Origin: Arenibaculum pallidiluteum
GTDB taxonomy: Bacteria; Pseudomonadota; Alphaproteobacteria; Azospirillales; Azospirillaceae
NCBI RefSeq assembly: GCF_017355985.1
Contig: NZ_JAFIQU010000006.1
Location: forward strand, 310,001 to 374,000
Direction: 5' to 3'
Length of the DNA stretch: 64,000 bases
In this document: positions 55,927 through 64,000 of the stretch, piece by piece
Layout of the letters: each line of letters starts with the position of its first letter
How positions within the stretch are numbered: the stretch's first letter is position 1
Translations under genes and position numbers: made by a program
Notes under the pieces: generated by a model
The model's database searches: none
Seen by the model: only the letters and a program-made list of their open reading frames with translations
Told to the model about the DNA's origin: nothing

Positions 55927-56682
55927 ATGACCAAGACCGTTCTCGTCACCGGGGCCACCGCGGGCTTCGGCGCGGCCACCGCCCGGCGCTTCGCCGGGGC
56001 CGGGTGGAACGTGATCGTCACCGGCCGCCGCGCCGACAGGCTGGAGCGCCTGGCCGAGGAACTCGGCCCCGAGCGGGTCCACGCCGCCGCCTTCGACATC
56101 CGGGACGGGGCCGCCATCGACGCGGCGCTCGCCTCCCTGCCCGATCGGTTCCGCGGCATCGACGCGCTGGTGAACAACGCGGGGCTCGCCCTCGGCACAA
56201 AGCCTGCCTTCGAGGCCGATCTCGGGCAGTGGCGGACCATGATCGACACCAACGTGACGGGGCTGGTGACCATCACCTACCGGCTGCTGCCGACGCTGAT
56301 CGAGCGCCGTGGCGCCATCATCAACATCAGCTCCATCGCCGCCACCTATCCCTACACCGGCGGCAACGTCTACGGCGGTACCAAGGCCTTCGTGCGGCAG
56401 TTCTCGCTGGGCCTGCGCTCGGACCTGCACGGCAAGGGCGTCCGCGTGACCTCGATCGAGCCTGGAATGGCGGAGACCGAATTCACCCTGGTTCGCACCG
56501 GGGGTGACAAGGCGGCCTCCGACACGGTCTACCAGGGCGCCAACCCGATGACGGCCGAGGACATCGCAGAGACGCTGTTCTGGGTGGCGACACTTCCGCC
56601 GCACCTGAACGTGAACACGCTGGAGATCATGCCCGTCAGCCAGTCCTTCGCGGGCTTCCAGGTGCACCGCGGCGCCGGCTGA
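55927..56682 (+). CDS. Short-chain dehydrogenase/reductase, YdfG type
   Basis: 251 residues. The cofactor motif is TGATAGFGAATA, with NNAGLALG, catalytic Ser in INISSIAATYPYTGGN and Tyr/Lys in VYGGTKAF. The C-terminal VNTLEIMPVSQSFAGFQVHR matches E. coli YdfG, a NADP-dependent 3-hydroxy acid (L-allo-threonine/serine) dehydrogenase. Substrate is by family only. The stop converges on cysH with a 9-bp gap. Confidence 0.9.
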   Translation: MTKTVLVTGATAGFGAATARRFAGAGWNVIVTGRRADRLERLAEELGPERVHAAAFDIRDGAAIDAALASLPDRFRGIDALVNNAGLALGTKPAFEADLGQWRTMIDTNVTGLVTITYRLLPTLIERRGAIINISSIAATYPYTGGNVYGGTKAFVRQFSLGLRSDLHGKGVRVTSIEPGMAETEFTLVRTGGDKAASDTVYQGANPMTAEDIAETLFWVATLPPHLNVNTLEIMPVSQSFAGFQVHRGAG

Positions 56683-56691
56683 GGGGCGCGC

Positions 56692-57417
56692 TCACAGCCC
56701 CGGGGAATGGATCCCGCACTCGGTCTTGCCAAGGCCGGACCAGCGGCCCGACCGCGGATCGGCCCCGGGCGCGACGCGGTCGGTGCAGGGCATGCAGCCG
56801 ATGGACAGGTAGCCCTCGGACTCCAGCGGATGGGGCGGCAGGCCGCGGCGCGCGAACTCGGCCTGTATGCGGGCGCGGTCCCAACCAGCCAGCGGGTTGA
56901 CCTTGAACCGGCCGTCGGCGAGCTCGATGACCGGCAGGCGCAGCCGGGTCGAGGACTGGTAGCGCTTGCGCCCGGTTATCCAGGCATCGAGGCCGCGCAG
57001 CGCCCGGGCCAGCGGCAGCACCTTGCGCGCCCGGCAGCAGGCGTCGGGATCGCTGCGCCAGGTCAGCCCCTCGGGATCGGCCGCGCGCAGGTCCGCGGGA
57101 TCGGGCTCGACGGTCCGGATGCCCGAGAGGCCGAGCCGAGCCGCGAGCTGGTCCCGATAGCGCAGGGTCTCGCCGAAGAGCTTGCCGGTATCCAGGAAGA
57201 CCACGGGCAGGGAGCGATCCACCTCCGCCACCATGGCGAGAAGCAGCGCCGATTCCGTTCCGAAGGAGGAGACGAGCGCGATCCGGCCCGCGAACTCGCG
57301 CCGGATCAGGCCATCGAGAAGCGCCGTCCCCTCCAGCCCGCCATAGGCCACGCGCAGGGCGGCAAGGCGATCCTGCAGCGGATCGGACTCTGTATGGAGG
57401 ATCGCGCTCGCCGTCAT
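56692..57417 (-). CDS. cysH: Assimilatory (phospho)adenylylsulfate reductase
   Basis: 241 residues. It reduces APS or PAPS to sulfite. The phosphosulfate-binding loop is SSFGTESALLLAMVAE; two cysteine pairs, CC in DPDACCRARKV and C-x-x-C in IGCMPCTDR, indicate a 4Fe-4S APS-reductase type enzyme, with the catalytic Cys in ECGIH near the end. It diverges from cysJ across a 183-bp AT-rich spacer. Confidence 0.93.
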   Translation of the reverse strand: MTASAILHTESDPLQDRLAALRVAYGGLEGTALLDGLIRREFAGRIALVSSFGTESALLLAMVAEVDRSLPVVFLDTGKLFGETLRYRDQLAARLGLSGIRTVEPDPADLRAADPEGLTWRSDPDACCRARKVLPLARALRGLDAWITGRKRYQSSTRLRLPVIELADGRFKVNPLAGWDRARIQAEFARRGLPPHPLESEGYLSIGCMPCTDRVAPGADPRSGRWSGLGKTECGIHSPGL

Positions 57418-57600
57418 TTCACACCATTTATGCGTGATCTGCGATATTTAACAGTGTGGACTCACATCACATGATTTCGCAAGGCAGCAAATAACAGCTC
57501 CGCATGCCAGCCCCGCCGGCCCGAACATCCCTTTTTGTGTTGAAAACGCCGCGCGATCCACGCACTTATGTGCGGAATTTCAGCCTGGGATCGCTTCGCC
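57418..57600. other. 183-bp cysH-cysJ divergent regulatory spacer
   Basis: The spacer is markedly more AT-rich than its surroundings, as expected for two divergent promoters. It contains CGCAC-TTAT-GTGCG (57560-57573), an inverted repeat 28 bp before the cysJ start, and CACATCACATG near 57464-57474. Assimilatory sulfur control (a CysB/Cbl-type regulator) is likely, but no site can be assigned. Confidence 0.4.
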
Positions 57601-59418
57601 ATGCTCGGCCCGCTTCAACTGCCCCGCACCGCCCCTTTCTCCGCGGAGCAGATCGCTTCGCTGAATGGCATCATGCCGGTGCTGAACCCGTCTCAGCGCG
57701 CCTGGCTCAGCGGGTTCCTCGCGGGATACGACAGCGCGGCGGGGCCCGCCGCGGGGCTGGCCGCGGCCGTGGCCCCGGCCGCGGCGGCGCGGCCGAAGAC
57801 GCCGCTGACCATCCTGTTCGCGACCGAATCCGGCAATGCCGAGGGGCTGGCCGCCGAGGTGCGCAAGGCCGCGGCGAAGCTGGGCTTCGCCGCGCGCATG
57901 CTCGACATGGCGGAGGCTGAGCCCGCCGCGCTGGCCGAGGCCCGCAACCTCCTGGTGATCGCCAGCACCTGGGGCGAGGGAGACCCGCCAGAGCGGGCCG
58001 TGCGCTTCCACGACGCCCTGATGGCGGAGACGGCGCCGCGCCTCGAGGGGGTCCGCTTCGCGGTGCTGGCCCTCGGCGACACGGCCTATGTGAATTTCTG
58101 CGCGGTGGGCCGCCGAATCGACGCCCGGCTGGAGGCGCTGGGCGGCACCCGCATCGCCGACCGGGTCGAGTGCGACGTGGATTACGAGAAGCCGGCCCGG
58201 GCCTGGATCGGCTCCGCGCTGGACACGCTCGACCGCCTCGCGCGCGAGGATGCGCCCGAGCCCGCCGGGGCCGTTCCCGGGCCCGCTGCCGGGGTCGTCT
58301 TCGCCGATCCCGCATTTGCCGAGGCGCCGGCCTTGCTCTTCGGCAAGGACAATCCGTTCCCGGCCCGGGTCCAGGAATCCGTGAACCTGAACGGCAGCCG
58401 CTCCGACAAGGAGACGATCCATCTCGAGCTGTCGCTCGAGGGATCGGGCCTGACCTGGGAGCCCGGCGACGCGCTCGGCATCATGCCGCGCAACGATGCC
58501 GGCGACGTGGAGACGCTGCTGGAGATCGCGGGGCTTGGCGGCGACGATGTGCTGCGGGATCGGCTGGTCCGCGAGCACGACGTCACGACCCTGACGCGCC
58601 CGGTGATCGACGCCTATGCCAGGCTCACGGGCGACGCGCGCATCGCCGCCCTGGCCCAGGACGACGACCTGCCGGCCTTCCTGCGGGGCCGCCAGATCAT
58701 CGACCTGATCGAGGCTTTCCCCCAGCGCCTGACGGCCGAGCAGCTCACGGGCCTCCTGCGCCCGCTGCCGCACCGGCTCTACTCGATCGCGTCGAGCGCC
58801 AAGGCCACCGGCGAGGACGCCCACCTGCTGGTCAGCGTCGTTCGCTATGCGAGCCACGGCCGCCAGCGCAAGGGCGTCGCCTCGGGCTATGTCGCGGGAC
58901 ATCTGACCCCGGGCGCCGAGGTTCCGGTCTTCGTTAAGCCCAACAGGCATTTCCGCCTGCCGGCCTCGCCGGACACGCCCATCGTGATGATCGGCCCGGG
59001 CACCGGCGTCGCGCCGTTCCGCGCCTTCGTGCAGGAGCGCGAAGCTCTCGGCGCCCGGGGACGAAGCTGGCTGTTCTTCGGCGACCGCACCTACACCAAC
59101 GACTTCCTCTACCAGCTCGACTGGCAGGACCACCTGAAGAGCGGCGCTCTGACCCGCATCGACGTGGCCTTCTCGCGCGACCAGCCGGAGAAGGTCTACG
59201 TCCAGCACCGGATGTGGGAGCGGCGGGCCGAGCTCCACGCCTGGCTCGAGGAAGGCGCGCATCTCTACGTCTGCGGTGACGAGAAGCAGATGGCCAAGGA
59301 CGTGCACGCCATGCTCCGCCGCATCGTCGAGGACCGCAGCGGCCGTGACGCCGAGGCCGCCGAGGTCTGGCTGTCCGAGCTCAAGCGCGCGGGCCGCTAC
59401 CAGCGCGACGTCTACTGA
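57601..59418 (+). CDS. cysJ: Sulfite reductase (NADPH) flavoprotein alpha-component
   Basis: 605 residues. FMN domain (ILFATESGNAEGLAAEVRKA; ASTWGEGDPPERA; LALGDTAYVNFC), FAD domain (RLYSIASSAKATGEDAHLLV) and NADPH domain (MIGPGTGVAPFRAFVQER; FFGDRTYTNDFLYQ; YVCGDEKQMAKDV), ending RYQRDVY as in CysJ. ATG 57601 is chosen over ATG 57568, which has no clear ribosome site. It passes electrons to CysI. Confidence 0.94.
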   Translation: MLGPLQLPRTAPFSAEQIASLNGIMPVLNPSQRAWLSGFLAGYDSAAGPAAGLAAAVAPAAAARPKTPLTILFATESGNAEGLAAEVRKAAAKLGFAARMLDMAEAEPAALAEARNLLVIASTWGEGDPPERAVRFHDALMAETAPRLEGVRFAVLALGDTAYVNFCAVGRRIDARLEALGGTRIADRVECDVDYEKPARAWIGSALDTLDRLAREDAPEPAGAVPGPAAGVVFADPAFAEAPALLFGKDNPFPARVQESVNLNGSRSDKETIHLELSLEGSGLTWEPGDALGIMPRNDAGDVETLLEIAGLGGDDVLRDRLVREHDVTTLTRPVIDAYARLTGDARIAALAQDDDLPAFLRGRQIIDLIEAFPQRLTAEQLTGLLRPLPHRLYSIASSAKATGEDAHLLVSVVRYASHGRQRKGVASGYVAGHLTPGAEVPVFVKPNRHFRLPASPDTPIVMIGPGTGVAPFRAFVQEREALGARGRSWLFFGDRTYTNDFLYQLDWQDHLKSGALTRIDVAFSRDQPEKVYVQHRMWERRAELHAWLEEGAHLYVCGDEKQMAKDVHAMLRRIVEDRSGRDAEAAEVWLSELKRAGRYQRDVY

Positions 59419-59486
59419 CCCCGCTGCCGATCCCCTGGGCGCCGATTCCCAGAACCCGAAACCCGATACGCCGCGAGGAGGCCGTC

Positions 59487-61238
59487 ATGGCCGACGAACC
59501 GACCGCCCGCTCCAAGAACGAGATCCTGAAGGAGAACAGCCGCTATCTCCGCGGCACCATCGCCGAGGGTCTCCAGGAGGTCGTCACCGGCGCCCTGTCG
59601 GACGACGACACGCTGCTGACGAAGTTCCACGGCTTCTACCAGCAGGACGACCGCGACATCCGCTCGGAGCGCCGCAAGAAGAAGCTGGAGAAGGCCTACA
59701 GCTTCATGATCCGCGTGCGCGTGCCCGGCGGCGTCGCGACCCCTGCCCAGTGGCTGGAGATGGACCGCATCTCCGACCAGTTCGCCAACGGGACGCTGAA
59801 GCTGACGACGCGCCAAGCCTTCCAGTTCCACGGCGTGATCAAGACGAACCTGAAGCGCGTCATGAAGGAGATCAACGCCAGCCTCCTGGACACGCTGGCG
59901 GCCTGCGGCGACGTGAACCGCAACGTGATGTGCAACCCCAACCCGCACCAGAGCCGGGCCCATGCCGAGGCCCTGCGCCTCGCGCGCGAGATCAGCGACC
60001 ATCTGAGCCCCCGCACCGGGGCCTATCACGAGATCTGGATCGAGGACGAGAAGGTCTACGACGGCGAGCAGGCCGCCACCGAGGAGGAGCCGATCTACGG
60101 CAAGCACTACCTGCCGCGGAAATTCAAGATCGTGGTGGCGGTGCCGCCCAGCAACGACGTGGACGTCTTCGCTCACGACCTGGCCTTCGTCGCGATCGTC
60201 GAGGACGGGACGGTCGTCGGCTACGACGTGACCGTGGGCGGCGGCATGGGCATGACCCATGGCGAGGAGGACACCTTCCCGCGCACCGCTGATATCCTGG
60301 GCTTCTGCACGCCCGAGCAGGCCGTGGACGTGGCCGAGAAGGTGCTGCTGGTCCAGCGCGACTTCGGCGACCGCGCGGTGCGCAAGCACGCCCGGCTGAA
60401 ATACACGATCGAGCGCCGCGGGATCGCGTGGTTCCGCGACGAGGTCGAGAAGCGCCTGGGCTACAGCCTGGGCGCGCCGCGCCCCTTCGCCTTCGACGGC
60501 ACCGGCGATCGCTACGGCTGGGTCGAGGACCACGAGGGCAACTTCCACTACACGGCCTTCATCCAGAACGGGCGCGTGCGCGACGTGCCGGGGCACACGG
60601 CCAAGACCGCCCTGCGCGAGATCGCGCGCATCCATGACGGCGACTTCCGACTGACGGCGAACCAGAACCTGATCATCGCGCGGGTGCGGCCGGAAAACCG
60701 TGTGGCCGTCGAGGCGATCCTGAAGGCGCACGGGCTGGACAACGCCCATACCGGCCTGCGGCTGAATTCCATGGCCTGCGTCGCGCTGCCGACCTGCGGC
60801 CTGGCCCTTGCCGAGAGCGAGCGGTTCCTGCCGGATCTCGTGAGCGAGCTGGACGCGGTGGTGGAGCGGGCCGGGCTGCGCGACGACGAGATCGTGATCC
60901 GCATGACGGGCTGCCCGAACGGCTGCGCCCGGCCCTATCTCGCCGAGATCGGCCTCGTCGGCCGCGGGCCCGGCGTCTACAACCTGTATCTGGGCGCGGC
61001 CTTCGACGGCAGCCGGCTGAACAAGCTCTATCGCCGCGACCTCAAGGCCGAGGAGATCGCGCCGGTCCTGACGCCGCTGATCCGGTCCTACGCCAAGCAG
61101 CGCCGCAAAGGCGAGCGATTCGGCGACTACGTCATCCGGGCGGGCCACGTGGCCGCGACCACCGCCGGGAACCGCTTCCATGCCGATCTTGGCGCGGATG
61201 TGGATGCCGGCGCGACCGCGGGGGGCGCCCGTGGATGA
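59487..61238 (+). CDS. cysI: Sulfite reductase (NADPH) hemoprotein beta-component
   Basis: 583 residues. Reduces sulfite to sulfide with a siroheme-4Fe4S centre. Siroheme cysteines: CVALPTCGLALAESERFLP and MTGCPNGCARPYLAEIG. The N-terminus has LRGTIAEGLQEVVTGALS and the Arg/Lys-rich sulfite-binding loops. GAGGAGGCCGTC lies upstream. It overlaps the next gene by 8 bp, linking siroheme synthesis to its use. Confidence 0.95.
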   Translation: MADEPTARSKNEILKENSRYLRGTIAEGLQEVVTGALSDDDTLLTKFHGFYQQDDRDIRSERRKKKLEKAYSFMIRVRVPGGVATPAQWLEMDRISDQFANGTLKLTTRQAFQFHGVIKTNLKRVMKEINASLLDTLAACGDVNRNVMCNPNPHQSRAHAEALRLAREISDHLSPRTGAYHEIWIEDEKVYDGEQAATEEEPIYGKHYLPRKFKIVVAVPPSNDVDVFAHDLAFVAIVEDGTVVGYDVTVGGGMGMTHGEEDTFPRTADILGFCTPEQAVDVAEKVLLVQRDFGDRAVRKHARLKYTIERRGIAWFRDEVEKRLGYSLGAPRPFAFDGTGDRYGWVEDHEGNFHYTAFIQNGRVRDVPGHTAKTALREIARIHDGDFRLTANQNLIIARVRPENRVAVEAILKAHGLDNAHTGLRLNSMACVALPTCGLALAESERFLPDLVSELDAVVERAGLRDDEIVIRMTGCPNGCARPYLAEIGLVGRGPGVYNLYLGAAFDGSRLNKLYRRDLKAEEIAPVLTPLIRSYAKQRRKGERFGDYVIRAGHVAATTAGNRFHADLGADVDAGATAGGARG

Positions 61239-61809
61239 GACCCCGCGCCTGATGGTGCCGCTGGTGCTGGACCCGGTGCGCGTGCGCATCGGGCTGGCCG
61301 GCGGCGGCCCCCTGCTGGCCCGGCGCCTGGCCTGGCTCAGGGACGGCGGCGGCGACCCCGCCGTCTACGCGCCCGCCCCGGACGCGGAGCTGGAGGCCCT
61401 GGCCGGCCCGGCCCTGCGCCGGCGCCTGCCGGACCCCGCCGAGACCGCCGCCCTGCAGGTGCTTTGGGTGGCTGGGCTTGCGGAGCCCGAGGCCGAGCGC
61501 CTGGCTGCCCAGGCACGCGCGCTTGGCGTGCTGGTCAATGTCGAGGACGTGATGCCGCTCTGCGACTTCCACACGCCCTCGGTCGTGCGCCGCGGCTCGC
61601 TGCTGCTCACCGTGTCGACCGGCGGAAAGAGCCCCGGGCTCGCGGCGAAGCTCCGCAGATATCTGGAAGCCCTGTTCCCTGCGGAATGGACCGAGCGCGT
61701 CGAGCAGAGCGCCCGTGCGCGGCGCGGCTGGCGGGCCGAGGGGCTCGACGGGCGGACGACAGCCGAGCTGACCGGCGCCATGGCGCGCGATCGCGGCTGG
61801 CTGCCCTGA
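61231..61809 (+). CDS. Precorrin-2 dehydrogenase (CysG N-terminal/Met8p-type)
   Basis: 192 residues, forming sirohydrochlorin and probably siroheme from precorrin-2. NAD-binding loop RIGLAGGGPLLARRLAWL; LVNVEDVMPLCDFHTPSVV; then LLTVSTGGKSPGLAAKLRRY. It lacks the uroporphyrinogen methyltransferase (CysG C-terminal) domain, which must be elsewhere. GTG 61231 is chosen with GGGGGCGCCC upstream; MVPLVLDPVRV (61252) is possible. Its co-transcription with cysI fits siroheme supply for sulfite reductase. Confidence 0.85.
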   Translation: MDETPRLMVPLVLDPVRVRIGLAGGGPLLARRLAWLRDGGGDPAVYAPAPDAELEALAGPALRRRLPDPAETAALQVLWVAGLAEPEAERLAAQARALGVLVNVEDVMPLCDFHTPSVVRRGSLLLTVSTGGKSPGLAAKLRRYLEALFPAEWTERVEQSARARRGWRAEGLDGRTTAELTGAMARDRGWLP

Positions 61810-62117
61810 TTCCGGTCGCCTCCGTCGACCCGTCCCTCAGCCCTGGGCGTCCGGCGCCGGCGAATCGCCGCAAGCGCTTCGACTTTGCGCCGGAAACGGA
61901 AAGGCTTCGGAACTTGGCTTGCCTCCGAGGATCCGCGACCTCCGCCGGTCGGGCGATGCATTGACGGCGCCGCCCCCCGAATTCGGAAGTTTCGAAGCCG
62001 CGATCAGCGCGGCCCGGCAAGCAATACCACTCAGCGCGGATTAGTCCGCGCGCCCGATTGCGGTGCTTTCGTAGGCATGGAGGATGCGCGCAGACTTTGC
62101 GCGATCCTGAGGAAACC
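61810..62117. other. 308-bp spacer with two hairpins before the RTX gene
   Basis: GCGCGGA-TTAG-TCCGCGC (62034-62051) is a perfect 7-bp stem, and CGCGCA-GACTT-TGCGCG (62087-62103) a 6-bp stem ending 14 bp before the RTX start. Both would be in its leader RNA. Short open frames on both strands show no protein features. Confidence 0.45.
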
Positions 62118-63890
62118 ATGGCGACCTACACGGGCACATCCGGTAACGATACTTTCCAGCACCGCAACGGCCTCGACACCTTCGATGGTGGCGCCGGCAT
62201 CGACACCATCGACTTCACCAAGGCCAATGGGCCCGTCGACGTAGCCCTGAGCTCGGGCACCGCCTTCATGGATGCCTCGGCCGCCCGGCCGATCAAGCTG
62301 ATGCCCATGGGCGCCTCGCTGACCCGCGGCTACGTCCAGACCAATCCGCTGGTCGAGAACGGCGGCTACCGGACCGAGCTCTACAAGCTGTTCCAGGCCG
62401 ACGGGAAGACCGTGAACTTCGTCGGCACCCAGCAGCATGGCCCCTCCACGCTGCCCGACCGGGACCACCAGGGCAGCCCCGGCCAGCAGATCGACTGGAT
62501 GACCCCGCGCGCCACGGACTACCTGAACAAGACGCAGCCCGACGGCGTCCTGCTGCTGATGGGCACCAATGACGTGCGCTCCTCGGACACGCTGCAGACC
62601 ATCCTTCAGCAGATGTCCGATCTGATCGACACCGTCGCGACCCACGAGAGCCGGCCCAAGATCTTCCTGGCCTCGCTGCCGCCGATCGATCCGCGCACCC
62701 ACACCCAGGCCCAGATCGACAAGCTGAACGCTTTCAATGCCGCCCTGCCGGACCTGGTCGCCCAGAAGAAGGCGCTGGGCTACGACATCGTGTTCGTCAG
62801 CATGGCGTCGCTGACCCTCGACGACATCTCGGACCCGCCGAACGACACGGGCGTGCACGCCACGCCCGAGGGCTACAAGAAGATCGCGGATGCCTGGTAC
62901 ACCGCGCTGAAGGCCGCCGGAATGACCGACGCCGTTCCCGGCGAGATCAAGGTCACCGACACGCTCAAGAACATCGAGAACGTGACCGGCAGCCAGTACT
63001 ACGACCACGTCCACGGCGATTCGAAAGCCAACGTGATCCACGGGCTCGGCGGCGACGACCTGCTCTCGGGGCTGGGCGGCAACGACAAGATCTACGGCGG
63101 GTCGGGCAACGACCGGCTGATGGGCGGGTCGGGCAATGACATCATGGAGGGTGGGGACGGAGACGACCGTCTGGCCGGCGATACCGGTGCCGACACCATG
63201 ACCGGGGGCAAGGGCGCCGACGCCTTCATCCTGCGTCCCGGCGAGTCCAACGGCGACTGGATCACGGACTTCCAGGAAGGCGTCGACACCTTCGAGTTCA
63301 AGGGCTTCAGCAGGCTGAAGCAGAGCTGGGACGGCGACACGCTGGTGCTGACCCATGCCACGGGCGTGGAGCGGGTGAAGGTCACCAAGGTGTCGGGTCC
63401 GCAGACGCCGCCGCCGGACGAGCCCGAGGACAACACGATCTACGGGACCGAAGGCAACGACAACATGGCGGGGGACAACAACGCCAACGTCATGAACGGC
63501 CGCGACGGCGACGACTCCATCACCAGCTATCGCGGCGCCGACATCCTGTACGGCGGCGCGGGCAACGACCGGCTGATGGGCGGAGCCGACAACGACAAGC
63601 TGTTCGGCGGCGAAGGCAATGACCGGCTGGCCGGCGACACCGGCGCGGACGAGATGACGGGCGGCGCCGGCGCGGACGCCTTCATCCTGCGCAAGGGCGA
63701 GACCACCGGCGACCTGATCACCGACTTCGAGACGGGGGTCGACAAGCTGGAACTCCGCGGCTTCGGCAGCGGCGCGAAGCTGGTGCACGCCGACGACGAT
63801 AACTGGACGGTCACCTACACCGGCGGAAGCGAGACCCTCAAGATCGCCGGGGTGACGAGCCTGGCGCCTGGAGATTACCTGTTCATCTGA
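62118..63890 (+). CDS. RTX-repeat protein with embedded SGNH-hydrolase (esterase) domain
   Basis: 590 residues. Residues 1-35 carry an RTX-like start (SGNDTFQHRNG; FDGGAGIDTI). An SGNH hydrolase fills about 55-265: Ser67 in IKLMPMGASLTRGYV (GAS in place of GDS), GTND at 149-152, and HATPEGYKKIADAW at 247-260. RTX repeats follow at 305-370 and 440-520, in two similar units of about 70 residues, each ending DAFILR...ITDF...GVD. There is no Sec signal; type I secretion with Ca2+ folding is expected. GAGGAAACC precedes the ATG. No T1SS genes are adjacent. The substrate is unknown (perhaps a polysaccharide acetyl ester). Confidence 0.87.
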   Translation: MATYTGTSGNDTFQHRNGLDTFDGGAGIDTIDFTKANGPVDVALSSGTAFMDASAARPIKLMPMGASLTRGYVQTNPLVENGGYRTELYKLFQADGKTVNFVGTQQHGPSTLPDRDHQGSPGQQIDWMTPRATDYLNKTQPDGVLLLMGTNDVRSSDTLQTILQQMSDLIDTVATHESRPKIFLASLPPIDPRTHTQAQIDKLNAFNAALPDLVAQKKALGYDIVFVSMASLTLDDISDPPNDTGVHATPEGYKKIADAWYTALKAAGMTDAVPGEIKVTDTLKNIENVTGSQYYDHVHGDSKANVIHGLGGDDLLSGLGGNDKIYGGSGNDRLMGGSGNDIMEGGDGDDRLAGDTGADTMTGGKGADAFILRPGESNGDWITDFQEGVDTFEFKGFSRLKQSWDGDTLVLTHATGVERVKVTKVSGPQTPPPDEPEDNTIYGTEGNDNMAGDNNANVMNGRDGDDSITSYRGADILYGGAGNDRLMGGADNDKLFGGEGNDRLAGDTGADEMTGGAGADAFILRKGETTGDLITDFETGVDKLELRGFGSGAKLVHADDDNWTVTYTGGSETLKIAGVTSLAPGDYLFI

Positions 63891-63899
63891 GCCTGCCTT

Positions 63900-63924
63900 G
63901 CAGCCCCGCCTCCGGCGGGGCTGC
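63900..63924 (+). terminator. GC-rich hairpin downstream of the RTX gene
   Basis: GCAGCCCCGCC (63900-63910) pairs with GGCGGGGCTGC (63914-63924), loop TCC. It starts 9 bp after the stop. Without a T-run it may be a pause or protection hairpin before the main terminator at 63950. Confidence 0.5.
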
Positions 63925-63949
63925 CTCCGGCGCGCCGCCTGGAATGAAA

Positions 63950-63992
63950 TTCGGCGCGCGGTCCCGAAAGGGGCCGCGCGCCGAAGCCTTTT
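63950..63992 (+). terminator. Strong rho-independent terminator of the RTX gene
   Basis: A 16-bp stem (63950-63965 with 63970-63985), containing one G-U pair and a GAAA tetraloop, is followed by GCCTTTTGA. The stem is unusually long for a bacterial terminator. It ends transcription from the RTX gene. Confidence 0.8.
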
Positions 63993-64000
63993 GACGCGGG

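Overview
The window is 64 kb of very GC-rich (roughly 70%), densely packed chromosomal DNA. GTG and TTG starts are frequent and many stop/start codons overlap. Gene content and relatedness point to an alphaproteobacterium, plausibly of the Rhodospirillales/Geminicoccales type: an argD-argF-hslO block, ApaG, an intracellular PHB depolymerase, an UgpBAEC glycerol-3-phosphate importer, a sigma-54/PspF-controlled Psp system and FNR-type control. The taxonomic placement is inference. I saw no insertion sequence, prophage, CRISPR array, rRNA or replication origin; this is mostly core chromosome.

Layout. 0-6 kb: an HpsN-type (not biosynthetic HisD) dehydrogenase, tRNA-Gly(CCC) with a clear promoter, a YnjC/YnjD-type ABC importer without its binding protein, acetyltransferases and a Nudix hydrolase. 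6-13.5 kb: ApaG, FolE, two unknown small proteins diverging from a repeat-containing spacer, then the leftward unit argD-argF-hslO-yqaA-lipoprotein, and an ABC-2 permease. 13.6-25 kb: RecX, a 563-residue unknown, RluE, an Lrp regulator diverging from a cysteine hydrolase, a passenger-less beta-barrel protein, DNA polymerase I, a DUF1194 protein and a RhlE-type helicase with its own terminator. 25-31 kb: an ABC exporter, an esterase, cobT, cobS-cobC and a YgjP-type metallopeptidase. 31-37 kb: glycerol and glycerol-3-phosphate uptake (glpK, ugpBAEC). 37-45 kb: an orphan PAS histidine kinase, phaZ, a DsbD_2/UreH-like membrane protein behind an FNR/FixK box, an aldo/keto reductase, an ankyrin protein and cbiB.

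44-50 kb is an envelope block: pspF faces a leftward operon made of a 45-residue membrane peptide (too small for usual ORF cut-offs), pspA, pspB and pspC. A near-perfect sigma-54 promoter lies between them. PBP1A, ExoD and a methyltransferase follow. 50.7-55.3 kb: a complete branched-chain amino-acid type ABC importer (binding protein, LivG, LivF, LivH, LivM). 55.9-61.8 kb: a short-chain dehydrogenase and assimilatory sulfate reduction (cysH facing cysJ-cysI-precorrin-2 dehydrogenase). 62.1-64 kb: a large secreted RTX protein carrying an SGNH esterase domain, closed by a strong terminator.

The most notable signals are the Psp operon with its unnamed peptide and sigma-54 promoter; the RTX/SGNH chimera with an internal duplication; the FNR-class promoter of the membrane protein at 40.3-41.1 kb; perfect 12-bp hairpins directly after the binding-protein gene in both ABC importer operons; and a CGTTG x4 repeat next to a 14-bp palindrome between two divergent unknown genes. 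None of these is by itself proof of a new system.
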